Shown piece after piece: positions 33,481-45,000 of a DNA stretch of 64,000 bases. The translations under genes and the position numbers were made by a program. A model generated the notes under the pieces. It saw only the letters and a list, made by a program, of their open reading frames with translations. It was not told the DNA's origin and did not search any database. Location: the NCBI GenBank assembly GCA_026826555.1, contig JAKSZT010053837.1, forward strand, positions 574,770 through 638,769, read 5' to 3'. Each line of letters begins with the position of its first letter. The first letter of the stretch is position 1. The DNA comes from Tolypeutes matacus. Its lineage: Eukaryota; Chordata; Mammalia; Cingulata; Chlamyphoridae.

Positions 33481-35014
33481 CTATATATTAAAAATTGTTT
33501 GAAATCCTTCCTAGCTGTAAAAATTTGACTATCACTCCAAATCTGCAAGCCTCAGTGTCTTTACGTGTTCAATCAGAATACCACTCAGTTCACAGGCTTA
33601 TGAGAATTAATGAGATTAGCATGACAGACAGGATTTCTTAGATTTTTAAATAAGTAAATGTTCACTAATTTTTATTTTCTCTCCCAAGGTTCTATAAATA
33701 GTTGGAGGAAGTGTCAGGACCAGTAATTCAGAAATTCTACACATTGCACTGTGTTCTCTATCCTACCATGTTAGGTTTGGCACACAGATGCTTATCAGAA
33801 TGGGGTGGGGAGGGGGGCATTGTACAATTTAGGAGCTGGGGAGTATGTGGCAGCACACCCTTATCTCTCTAGAACCATTCTGTGGCCTGTGGTCTCATAA
33901 CTGTGGATTTATATCTTACGCCCCATGGAGGCATTGGTGATGCCTTCTGTTTTGATTTCTATGCTTATAGCTGGTGAGAGGGTGGACAGTCCTCATGATG
34001 GAGGCTAGAGAAGGGCGGGTCACACTTTTTTACACTTCTTTCATAGTTACTATGTCTCTTTCATCATGCTATAAACTCCATAAGGATGAATACCATATCT
34101 TCTGTTCATTATTGTAACTGTAGTACATAAAAGAGATACACCCACATGTGCATGTGATCAGCAAAGCGGTTGAAATTCAGAGGAACTGACTAAAACATCT
34201 AGATTTTTCATAGTTTTACAGAAAGGCAGGATGGAACTATTGATTAGGGGCCAAATTATGTAGCCACTCCTGCTAAGCACTACTGTTCTTTTTATTACTA
34301 AGCTCTGAAATTCTGGAAAAGGCAAATTTCTTCTTTAATTAAGGCAATCAGCATTAGAAGAGAACAAAAGTCACTTCAGAAGGGAGTGATTGAAACTCCT
34401 AGCAAAACCCTTTGATCAAAGAAGCCAAAAATTGGAAGCACAAGCTTCATCTAACCACTGTTAATAAAACAAAAAAAAGGCAAAATGAGAAATTTGGAGA
34501 ATGTTTTGAATATCCCTATACTCCCAAATTTACTTTTGTGCAAACACACACACTTAATATATAAAGCATTCACTTATTTATTTCCTGGCTGCTCTGCTAC
34601 AAAAGCCTGTTTGTTTGGAAACCACACATTTTACCCGTTCCTTCCTGACTGATAGTTAGTTAGAAGCTTAGCGGTGTGTCTTCTAATCACACCTTCACAC
34701 CTTCCAGTCACACCTTCTAACCTCAGCGGCTGATCATTTCACAGCAACATGCTTGTCCTAGGCTGAAATGAATGTATGGAGCAAACATCAGTTGGCAGGG
34801 ATTGACTACTTGATTGGGAGGGGTAACCTCACCTGGCCAGGTTTCCACCTCCATGATTATTTGGTGTAATGCCTAATATTTAGGCCACCTAGCAATACTA
34901 AATGTCCTGGCTCTTGAAGTAAAAACTGAAAAGACCAAAACCTCTTGTTTGAGGTTTCCTGTTAAACTAACTATCCCACTTGTCATTCTTGTGTTTGCTA
35001 TAAAAGCTATTCTA
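33481..35014. other. Unassigned stretch
   Basis: No gene, LTR or SINE recognised between the MIR and the next DAS copy. Confidence 0.3.
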
Positions 35015-35107
35015 GGGGAGTGGGTGTAGCTCAGTGGTTGAGCACCTGCTTACCATGTACAAGGTCCCAGGTTCAATCCTCAGAACCTCTTCAAAAGTGA
35101 AATAAAA
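35015..35107 (+). mobile_element. DAS SINE with target-site duplication
   Basis: Head GGGGAGTGGGTGTAGCTCAG, B box GGTTCAATCCTC, A-rich tail. It is flanked by the exact 14-bp repeat TAAAAGCTATTCTA (35001-35014 and 35108-35121). Confidence 0.94.
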
Positions 35108-35427
35108 TAAAAGCTATTCTAATGGTCTAGAGTTAAAATCCTCTATACCATCTCAATCAGGCCTCAAGCAATCAGTAACCATCCTTCTTCCAGTTTCTGA
35201 GTAACCAAATGAAAGAACACCTCATGAACTAGGTAAGCATGATAAAATAATGATTTCAGATGGCTATTTGGGCTCTGTGCCGCTAAGGGTTAAAGTCTAT
35301 TCACAGGTTGAAAGGGAAAATAATTCTAGTGATCCAGAATTAAGAATTTTGATTCTTAAATCAGTTCTCTCTCCATTATATCACACTGGTTCAGAGAAAT
35401 GGAGCAAGGTAGACACTAGAGATCTTG

Positions 35428-35500
35428 AACAGTGATTCTCAAACTTTACTGTTCATCAGTTGGGAGTCTGAATTCAGGCAGACTCTGAGCTCACCCTCAA
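35428..35500 (+). mobile_element. hAT (MER5-like) DNA transposon remnant
   Basis: CAGTGATTCTCAAACTTTACTG is the left end of the MER5/Charlie-type non-autonomous DNA transposons. The right end is not recognised. Confidence 0.55.
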
Positions 35501-35796
35501 ATCATTCATGTATTGTTGTTTATTTTCATCTTTTTTTTTTTTTCTTTTTTTTTTTTGTATTTTCTATTCTAGCTCATTATCCATTAATGTCAGGAATCAC
35601 GTCACTAAAATAATCTTATGAGTCGGTGGTTGAACTTCTAGAATAACTCAGGTTCATAGGTCTTACACATTTCAAATAACAACAGAGCAGTCCAATAATA
35701 GAATATATAAAATAAACTCAGCTTTTATATCCATATTAAAAATGTCCACACAAATATACCCAGCTGTTATCAATGAAATACCTGCCTGCACCTTAC

Positions 35797-35939
35797 CTGT
35801 AAGAAGTAAAGGCACAAAATCTGGAAAGAAAATTAATAAAATAGAATTGTAGAGCTTGGGGCAGATCGTTCTGATTTCCAGCCGTCCTTCTTGCTGTGCT
35901 GTATTTGCTGTTTTGGTTGAGCAAAGTGCTGTCCTCAAA
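35797..35939 (-). other. Candidate second non-coding exon of KLRA
   Basis: On the minus strand a perfect donor CAG|GTAAGG ends at 35797, and a possible acceptor CCCACATGTAG lies just above 35939. The 143-bp interval has no coding frame. KLRA needs at least one 5' UTR exon because its first coding exon starts two bases before the ATG. I infer this from splice signals alone. Confidence 0.25.
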
Positions 35940-36167
35940 CTACATGTGGGAATTAGGATAACAGTTCTGCCACATCCAAAATAAGTATCCTTATGCCTTG
36001 AACTTGACTATATATACATAGATGCAAAGGTTTATGGCAATGAGATTTCCATAGCAATAGAAACGAGTATCTTCCACCTGTGGAGTGAGCTGCTATATGG
36101 TGCATATCGTGGGAACACAGGCTTAGGCACAATAGAAACTTCCAGCAAATAACCGCTTGATACTTAC

Positions 36168-36326
36168 ACAGCACAAAGGGTCCAAAAGAGCTGGGGAAGA
36201 GATCCCACAGTGGCTGGTCTCCCTGGGAAGCCAAACTACCCTGGTCAGGGTGGCAGCTCTGCATGCCCCACTTCATGTCTGAGAAGAAAGACAAGTTTGT
36301 GTGTCCTGTCAGGAAGGTATTTATCC
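36168..36326 (-). promoter_or_regulatory. Candidate KLRA promoter and first non-coding exon
   Basis: On the minus strand a TATA-like GGATAAATACC (36326-36316) is followed about 30 bases later by a possible start site, and at 36168 by a strong donor TGT|GTAAGT. The region is distinctly less AT-rich than its surroundings and lies between the KLRA coding start and the MAGOHB 3' end, where a KLRA promoter must lie. No experimental or homology evidence supports it. Confidence 0.3.
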
Positions 36327-36379
36327 ACCCCAGGGGGAGGGGAACCAAGCTAATTTTGTGTAGAGTTCCCACCATGGCA

Positions 36380-37480
36380 AACAGCTGGGGCTGCTTGTTC
36401 CCGGTTTGTGGTTCAAGGTGGGGTCAAGCCTTTCCATTAGACCTAATGTCTCTCCCAGGCTGTGAAATAGAAATATATTGAAACATCTGCACACAAAGAA
36501 AAGGAAGGCGGTAGCACCATTTCCCTAGCACCACATCAGACTAAATTACAAAAACAAAGAATGTGACTGATATTCAACAAACTTTTACTAAGTACCTTAG
36601 TATGGAAACTAAAGACTGCTAGATACTAGGTAGATGACGTTCCATCCCGTGATGGGTGAAGCAAGCAGGGGAGGCATAGAACCAGTACACGCTTAGAAAA
36701 CAAGTTTGATTGTTCCAATAAGTCTTTTTAACTACTATGGGAAAAACAAAAAACATGTATCCACTGTCCTGAGTACTGTCAATTCTAGCTCCACATAAAA
36801 CCAGTACTATACAAAATTAAATTTTTAAAATGTGGTCACTGTCCACCAGTTCACTTACAATCAAGTCAGTTCAAAAAAAATTAAAGAAAAAAAAAAAAAT
36901 CCATCAATCAATCGTCAGTTCAAGTAAGACAAAAGCAGAGACAACATATACTTATCCTAGTGAATTCAATTGTTTTGAATATGAGATAGCTGTATTGAGG
37001 GGATAGAGTATATTAAGTAAATCAGCACTGGGGGAGGGGGGGAGTTACAGAATGGGAACAGAAAGTTTTATGTGTAGAAAAGATTTTTTTAAATGTAAGG
37101 ACTATTTCTCTTAAATTTACTCAGTCTTAAGTGAATCATGATTCAATAGAAACCACAGAATGAAGATTTTGTTGAGGGGCAACCAAAAACTGTGGTTTCA
37201 TTATTCATTTGGACCCACAGGAGGTTCAAAGAACAATTGTTCTTTCCTCCTTGAGGTTGACACTGAAGTGTAAGAGAATTTGAACCTGACTTTATACTGC
37301 ATATTCATCAGGGTCTACGACTTGAACAGAAATATTTTCCTGAGAGGACTGACATGGATGAAAGCAATCGTCTTGCACTTTGGAGACTAGGTGGCTTTCC
37401 AAAGCAAACCTGAAGGATGACCATGCATTTTTCAGCAGTGAAGATGACCACATTGGACTTCATGACAAGCTACCAAGGCA
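36380..37480. other. Unassigned stretch
   Basis: No gene recognised. Text near 36565-36620 (TTCAACAAACTTTTACTAAG) resembles an L2 end, weakly. Confidence 0.35.
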
Positions 37481-37484
37481 CACT

Positions 37485-37900
37485 CTACAGCTGTACTGCC
37501 CATTGAGTAGCCACTAGCCATATGTGGCTATGTAAATTTAATCAAAATTAAATAAATTGAAAATTCAGTTGCATTAGTCACATGTCAAGGCCTCAATAGC
37601 CACACATGGCTAGTGGCTCCCCCAAGGGAACGCGCACATAGAGAACATTTCTATCATAGCAGAAGTTTATTGGAGGGAAGTGGCTGTGGCTCAATCGGTG
37701 GGGCTCCCGTTTGCCATATGGGAGGCCCCGGGTTCGGTTCCCGGGGCCTCCTGGTGAGGGCAGGCCCGCCCGCACGGCGTGGTTGGCTGACCCAGCGAGC
37801 ACAAGCAGCAAGGGGGGGATAAATGAATAAATAAATAAAAATCTTTTAAAAAAAAGAAGTTTATTGGATAGAGATGCTCTAGAGCCTGGCTGCTCAAGAG
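37485..37900 (+). mobile_element. hAT-like non-autonomous transposon interrupted by a DAS SINE
   Basis: TAGCCACTAGCCATATGTGGC at the left, the AT-rich centre AATTAAATAAATTGAAAATTC, and TAGCCACACATGGCTAGTGGC are internal inverted-repeat segments of a Charlie-type element seen in many mammals. A DAS copy splits it at 37675. Confidence 0.65.
37675..37854 (+). mobile_element. Long DAS SINE with exact target-site duplication
   Basis: Head GGGAAGTGGCTGTGGCTCAA, B box GGTTCGGTTCCC, the extension with CGGCGTGGTTGGCTGACCC and a tail of ATAAATAAATAAAAATC. It is flanked by the 14-bp AGAAGTTTATTGGA at 37661-37674 and 37855-37868. Confidence 0.96.
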
Positions 37901-38136
37901 TCCTGACAAAGCTTCAGAGAATAATTCTTCACTCTAAAGTCAGTCCTGACTAATCCTCTGGAGAAAATGGAACACGACTGAACTATCAGAACAGCACAAC
38001 TTTTACAGAACAGGATTAAGATGAAGGGTAACAGAATACCAGGCGCGTGGTTATTAACAGATGTAATGAAACATGAAGTCTATCTAGTTCGAAGGGAACT
38101 AGGAAACTTGAGTAGAATCTGTGGTCCCTAGGAGTT

Positions 38137-38140
<4 letters not shown>

Positions 38141-38170
<30 letters not shown>
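38141..38170. repeat. (CA)n microsatellite
   Basis: About fifteen CA dinucleotides without interruption. Confidence 0.95.
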
Positions 38171-38173
<3 letters not shown>

Positions 38174-38634
38174 ACGTTTAAATCTAAATTTTGAACAATT
38201 TGTAAAGCTGAGGACTCATTTAGTTCCCTGCCTCCTCTGCCCCAATATATTTATATATATTGTGAAGCAAAGAAGGGAATAATAAATGATGTGCATAACT
38301 TGGGATATTCTTATAACCCTGTAGGTTATAATTGCTTATGCCAAGAATATTTAAATGTGAATAATTCTTGAGAGACTTGTGATAAATGTAAAACATCCAG
38401 AATCTTCTGTAAACAACTTCCATAAATACCAAAAAATTAAATCCCATCAGGTAAGGGAAAAATAAGGGAAGACTGTCTATAATCGATGGCAATCTGGTTA
38501 CATATTTCTACCTGAAAGAATTTCTGCTATAGAAGAACTTCTGCTATCTACGAGCACAATTTCTTAATATATTTAAAGTGAATCAGACACACAGGCTCCT
38601 GGGAAAAAAAACAAAAACAAAACACACACACACA

Positions 38635-38905
38635 CTTCATCCAGGCTTTGATGTTTTATTGCAGCAAAATTTCAATGACATGTAGCTTTTATTCACAGAA
38701 TTTAACATGTAGGGAGACTGTCCAACACACTTAGATCCAAGTGAGGATACTATTAAGCCTGTTTATGTATTTTCTTATTTTTAGTTTGCATATAAAAAGC
38801 AATTTGCCTCACTTTTCATAAAAATCCCAATATTGTAAAAGAAAAATAAACCCTCCCTTACCCATCCCTTAATTAAATATACAGACAGCTTAGAAATGAG
38901 ACAAT
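38635..38905 (-). terminator. MAGOHB: MAGOHB 3' UTR and poly(A) signal
   Basis: The first AATAAA after the stop on the minus strand is at 38660-38655, about 250 bases downstream. A cleavage site near 38635-38640 is expected. The 3' UTR length is an inference. Confidence 0.65.
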
Positions 38906-39005
38906 TTAGATTGGTTTAATCTTGAAGTGCAATCCAATAAGGCTGAAAACTAAACATTTCAGGTCCTGTACCAAATAGTAAAATACTCGAAGGCCTTCAG
39001 GATCC
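38906..39005 (-). CDS. MAGOHB: MAGOHB exon 5 (C-terminus and stop)
   Basis: Acceptor TTTAAATTTTAG finishes a split Lys codon, and the 32 residues [20 protein letters not shown] through FKIKPI end at TAA (38908-38906). Confidence 0.96.
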
Positions 39006-42000
39006 CTAAAATTTAAAAAGATAAAAGTTACTTTTTTGTTTGGAGGATGAAAAAACTAAGGCTCTAAGTTAATTCCTAAAAAAAAAAAAAAAGAAAGAAA
39101 AATCCTGAAACAATTGAGTTAAAGGAAGTCGGGAGAAAGGAAGGATTTTGCTGGCAATCAACACCTCTATCCTATCTGTAAGAAAAAAAGTATAATTTTC
39201 TTCATCAGTATTCATTTTCATATTTAAATTATTTCCTTATAAAAGAATATATTACAGCACAAAAATTGTATGAAAAATTATGAAGATGGAATACAAAATA
39301 ATACTCCTAATGCATAATGCCCACCACTTTCAGGGAATAACTATAAATATATTGCCGTGGTTCTCTTATTTTTTTTTTTTTCATAACTTCCCTGTACCCT
39401 TTTTACACTATTTTTTCATGACATTAAAAATAATATACTAATAATTTTTAATTAACTCTATTCTTTCCTTGTTACAGTGAGATTTTTCTAATTATAAATA
39501 ATGCTTTAATGAACATTATCTTACATAAAAAAGCTTTTCCAATATTTGAGAATATTTGCTTAGTATAGATTACCAGAAACAAAATTACTAGGCCAAAAAT
39601 GAACAAAAAATACCAAGTTTTTGATGCATATTACCAAATTGCTTTCTAAAAAACACTGTGCCATTTTACATTCCCACCAATAGGATATAAATGCCACATT
39701 CTCAAACTGTGGAAAATAAACACGTTAAAAAATAGTTTACAAGCATCTGGTTGGTCTCTCTCTATGAACATGGCTTTTGTGTCCAACAGTTAATATGTAT
39801 TCATTCCTTTCTCCTAACAAATATTCATAAAGCACCTATTATGTGCTAGGCACTGGACTAACTTTGGAGATGGTTACACTCAAATCAGTAAAGGAGACAA
39901 ATAATTTAGTACAATTTAGTGTGACAGAAAAAGTGAGAGCACCGTAGAGACATGCTGAGGGGAGAGGATAGGAAGAAATGGATAGAGGCAGAGATATTTT
40001 TCAGACAAAGGCCCAGAGGTGACAACAAACTTGGGAAGGCCTGAGCACTAAAGGCATACTGGATTTTTTCCACTTTTTTCAAGTACTGAACTTGATATGG
40101 GCTAAAATGGTTGATATAATTCAACAGGGATTTCTTTTCTTTAAATTTTGTGACATGATTTCCATATTTGCACATGGAATAACTAAGAAAATTTCGGCAC
40201 TATACATAGTTGTTGAATTAAGATTTTTTTTTTGGAAATTAGTGAAATATTCTTCTCTTTGACAGACAAGTCTTTAATAACCTAAAAATCAGAATTATAT
40301 CTACATAATAAAGTGATAGGATGTCACTGAAATAATCTTATTAAATAAACTGGCTAAAGTTTTAAAATGAGCCTCACTAGTAGATACTTACTTTGACTGA
40401 TTTACGTCAATAAGAGAACCTATTTTTGACGTGGTAAAAGAAATGTGTTCATCTCCAATAACAATTTCAAGCTCCTGAAAAAAATAAAATAGATCCAAAA
40501 ATGTATTTAATAGGAAGAAAATCCATCCCAGGAATATCTGTATACTTGTTACAAAGAAGTCTGGCTCCAAGTTTTCTGGCAGTCATTGAGGAAAAAAAGA
40601 GAAACTTGATCTGTAGTAGATAAAATTATGTCCTAAAAAGTAAAATCCTAATCAACTGATCAGGAGCACTACTCCCAATTTTAGGACCAACCAAGAATTG
40701 CTTCCCAGAATTCTCATAAAGAGGATATTATATAATGAAATTAAAAAAGCACTCAAGAATGACAAAGAAATGTTTCTTATAACATCAACAAAAACTAAAG
40801 GCATCACTTTGAAGCACAAGGTTGTAAAAATAAGTATATAAGTATTAAAGTAATAAATACAGCACACTGTAGCTCTTATTAAATTGCATCAACAATCACA
40901 AGTACTCATTAAGTTTGCGTCTTATATGCCAGACCAAAAACAAAACAAAACAAAACAAAAACCCATACACATACACACATTTTCCCTTTCTATAGGTGCT
41001 ACAAAAATGTATAATATTAATAATGAATAAATGCATAATATTACCAATAGCTTTGGTACCTACTAAGTGTCAAACCCTGGTACTATGGTACTAGGGGACT
41101 TTGTAAACATTTTCTGTAATCCCTAAAATATCCTTATAAGGTAGGTTTTATTACTCTCATTTTACAAATGTGAAATCCAAGACTCAAAAAGCATAGAAAA
41201 ACTTGACAGTTTGAGGATTACTGGCCAGTTATGTTGTAGACTATCCCTCAGTTGGGATGTGTCTGATATTTTTTCTCATGATTAGACTGGAGCAATATGT
41301 TTTGGGTAAGAAGACCACAAAGGTAAAGTGCCATTCTCATCACATTGTATCAAAAATACATATTGTCAATATAATTTGTCACCTTGATCATTTGGCTCAA
41401 AGTAATTTTTGTCATGTTTCACCAATATAAAGTTATTTATTTTATTTTTTCTCTCTTTCCACATGTAAGGAGTAAAGAGTTATGTTCCACAACCTTAAAA
41501 GCAATTTATTACATAACTTCATTTCTAATTTACTGAGTTTCTTTTAATCATGTGTGGATGTTTGATTTCATCAAAAACTTTTCCTACATGAACTGAAATA
41601 TCATATCATTTTTTCTTTCTGTTTATGTAATGACTTATATCACAAATTTTTGAGTGTTGAACCAGTATTGCATACTTAAAATGAAACCTACTTCATCGTG
41701 ATGTTTAAAAAAAAAAAAAAAAAAAAAAAGCAAAGGAAAAAAGCTTTTGATATTTACAACCACTGATAACATTCATACGCTTTTGACTTTATAAAACAAT
41801 TAAAATTAAGAACTAATAAAACAAATATAACAAGATGTAGATGATTCTAGGGTGTCATAATTACTGTATAAGTTTTTCTCTACACTATCTGCAAATCTGA
41901 AACCATTAATTAAGAAGCTATGTCTATAGTGAGTTTTCAGGTCTTATTGACAAAACATGACACCAAAGACAGTCCTAGCTATGTATCTGATAAGGAAACT

Positions 42001-45000
42001 TAACAGTGTAGCACACACCAAATGGAGAGTTAACTAGACTCTCAAACAATCATAACATCTTTGACTTAATGATCCAACAGATAATTTCTGGAGCATGCCC
42101 AATCCTCTCCACTGACGAAAGCATGTGAACACATAACATTAAATGAACAGATGAAATTCTGGGGTCTCCCTGAATCTGAATGATATGAAAGGTTTGTTGC
42201 TGTTGTTGTTTGTTTTTTAGTGAATATGTTCATAAAACAAACTGAAGTCTAAGTTTACTTTTTAAAAATGTTACAATGCATAAAATAAATACTGTTAACT
42301 ATTACCTTTGTTTTCCTAAATACTGTTTCTTTAAACAGAAGAGTTAAATTACTGTTACAGAATGTCAGCATCTGTTAGATTTCTCCACATTTTCTTCTAG
42401 TCAAAGAAGGTAATATAAAGTATACTCCTCAGGAATATACAAAAGTGAAATTAAATGTTTCTTCCTTCCAGAGGTGGAATCTCATTTCTCCAAGAGTTGA
42501 AAAGACCCAATTCAGAAACCAAACTGTCTTTTTACAGAGTGAAATTAGGTCTTCAGAGTTCTTCAGAAGCCTTTGGAGAAACATCAGTTATTCTGAAGGG
42601 AATATGAGAGGCAAAGGCAATGGTCAGTTTGAACAAAGAAACCAATAAAATCCCTCTCTGGACATAAGGATGCAAATAAGAATTTTAAAAGTTATAAATT
42701 TGGAAAAAATGAATTTTATATAGTCAATGAGAATCATCAGTCTCAAATTTAATAAATGACACTTGTACTTATTCCTAAAAGTGGTTAAGACAACATAGAA
42801 ACTATTCATAACAGTGTGAAAACATCTAATTTTGGCTGGGGAGGCTACAGAGACTATGGAGTAAGATGTTTAAATTTAAAGCTATGCATTTACTCCTTTA
42901 CTACCAAGACATAACACAGAAAATGGAAAACCAAAGAATCAATGGCGAATAAGTCTAAATAAATAAGGAACAGCATACTATCAAGTTTTAATATTTCTGC
43001 ATTTAAAGAATCACTGAACACGAACCTGTCTTCCAACCCTGTCAGGAGGAGGCCACAAAGCATCATCTTCTTTTGTAATTTCACTGTCATCAATAATTCT
43101 CTTCAGTTCTTCCATTACACTCTTATGTACATATGCCTGAAAATAAATTTATAGTAAAAATTTCATGATGCCTGCCCATATCTTCCCACAACTCAGAAGG
43201 AAATGATAAAAAAAGGAGTTATAAACCCTGAATATTCAAATAAAATATCATAGAAAAAAATTAATTGATTCTAAAAATATAGGGAGAGAATCATTCACCT
43301 TATGAATATTATTTTCCTTCATACTCCAACCCTCTCCTTTCGTTTCTATTTTCTCTCTCTCATTCCTAGACCCCATTTAAAACCCTCTCTTTAAAATTCT
43401 GCCTTTGAAACATGGGGACTGAAATACTGTCAGTTGCAGTCAGTGCTCTGAACTTTTTTATACCTAAGTTTTAAGGCTTTGATTAAAAAAAAATTTTTTT
43501 TAATCATATTCATTAATTGCTTTTAAATAGTTAATACAGTAAAAAGACAAAGTTAATTATAAAATGAATTGCAGGGAGTAGAGGTAGCTCAGTGGTTGAG
43601 TGCCTGCTTCCCATGTATGAGGTCCCAGATTCAATCTCTGGTACCTCCTAAAAAAAAAATAAATAATAATAATAATAATAAAATAAATAAAATGAATTGC
43701 ATGCTATGTTCAAATGTGTGACTACTACTTAATATATTTACATTGCTTCTTTTGTTGTTACAGATGCTATAATTATGTCTCATTTAAATTGAAACTCTTC
43801 TTAATCTTTAAATTGGCTTCTTCTTTACAACAGCCTTAGATGTATTTTTGTGAATTCAACAACAGCATGAGGAAAATAAGCAAAATATAAGAATGAGATA
43901 TACAAACAGAACATACCTCTTTTCTGATCATGACATCATTTTTGTAATTGCTGTTGTTGGCATATCTAAGCTTTCCTGTGGGGAGTGGGAAAAAAAAATT
44001 TAATCTATAAACAGCAAAAACTGCTAAAAAATAATAATAATAATAAAGAAATGGCATTGTAAAAAATTTTGAAGGTAAAGATCACTTAATGCTACTACTT
44101 TTATTAATATTTCCTCCCTCCGAACGTAGGATCAATGCTAGGCATGTAGATGCTAAATAAATATTTGTTGGTAAGTTGACTGAAGCTGAAGCTAGCCAAA
44201 TTTTTAAGTATTCCATGCCTAAAATATATAATGAGGGGGTCATTTTTAAGACCCATTTTCTTAAGCTATGTCATGAATTAGAAAGGGAATTTAGAAAAGG
44301 AACTAACATTTCTTTTTAAATTTATGTTATATGTCTGTATATGTTCAAAGTGCTTTACTTAGAAGCATCTAATCTAATTTTAAAACAATCCTAAGAAAGA
44401 AGTGGTTTTATTATCCCTACTCATGGGTGAATAAACAAACTTGCCCAGGGTCACACAATAAATATTCAAAGCTATATATAGAGTCTACCAAAACTCATGC
44501 TGGGGCAGACGTGGTTCAAATGGCATCCGTTTCCCATATGGAGGGACCTGGGTTCGATCCCCAGAACCTCCCGGTAAAATACAGAAAAATATAGGTGTGC
44601 AGGTGTGCCATCAGGCCCACAAGCAGGTGAGCCCTCAGGCCCTGCCAAACCATGCAGCAAGATGATGACGTGAGAGATGCAGGGAAGAGCCAAGACAAGA
44701 TGCGCCAAAAAACCAGGAACTAAGGTGGTGCAGGTGGCAGAATGCCTCTCTCCCACATCAGAGGTTCCTAGGATCGAATCCCAGTGAAGACAGGAGGAGA
44801 AGAATGAGAGAAGAGGGCAGGAAACAAACACAGAGAACTGCCCAATGAAGGGACACAAAAACAGCAAAAAACAAAAAAACGGGAGGAGGAGGGGTTAAAA
44901 TGGATAAAAAGTAAATAAATCTTTTTTTTAAAAAGAAGGAAAAAAAATACCCGTGCTTTCTCCACTACTCCAAAATGTTCTTTTAATTGTTTTCCTTCAA

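Noticed and set aside
35953..36375. 140-codon minus-strand frame as a gene
   Set aside because: No recognisable domain. It overlaps the candidate KLRA first exon and has a composition typical of chance frames.
37675..37750. Possible functional tRNA gene
   Set aside because: A- and B-box-like tracts are present, but the copy has a SINE extension, an A-rich tail and a target duplication; no cloverleaf with matching acceptor stem was seen.
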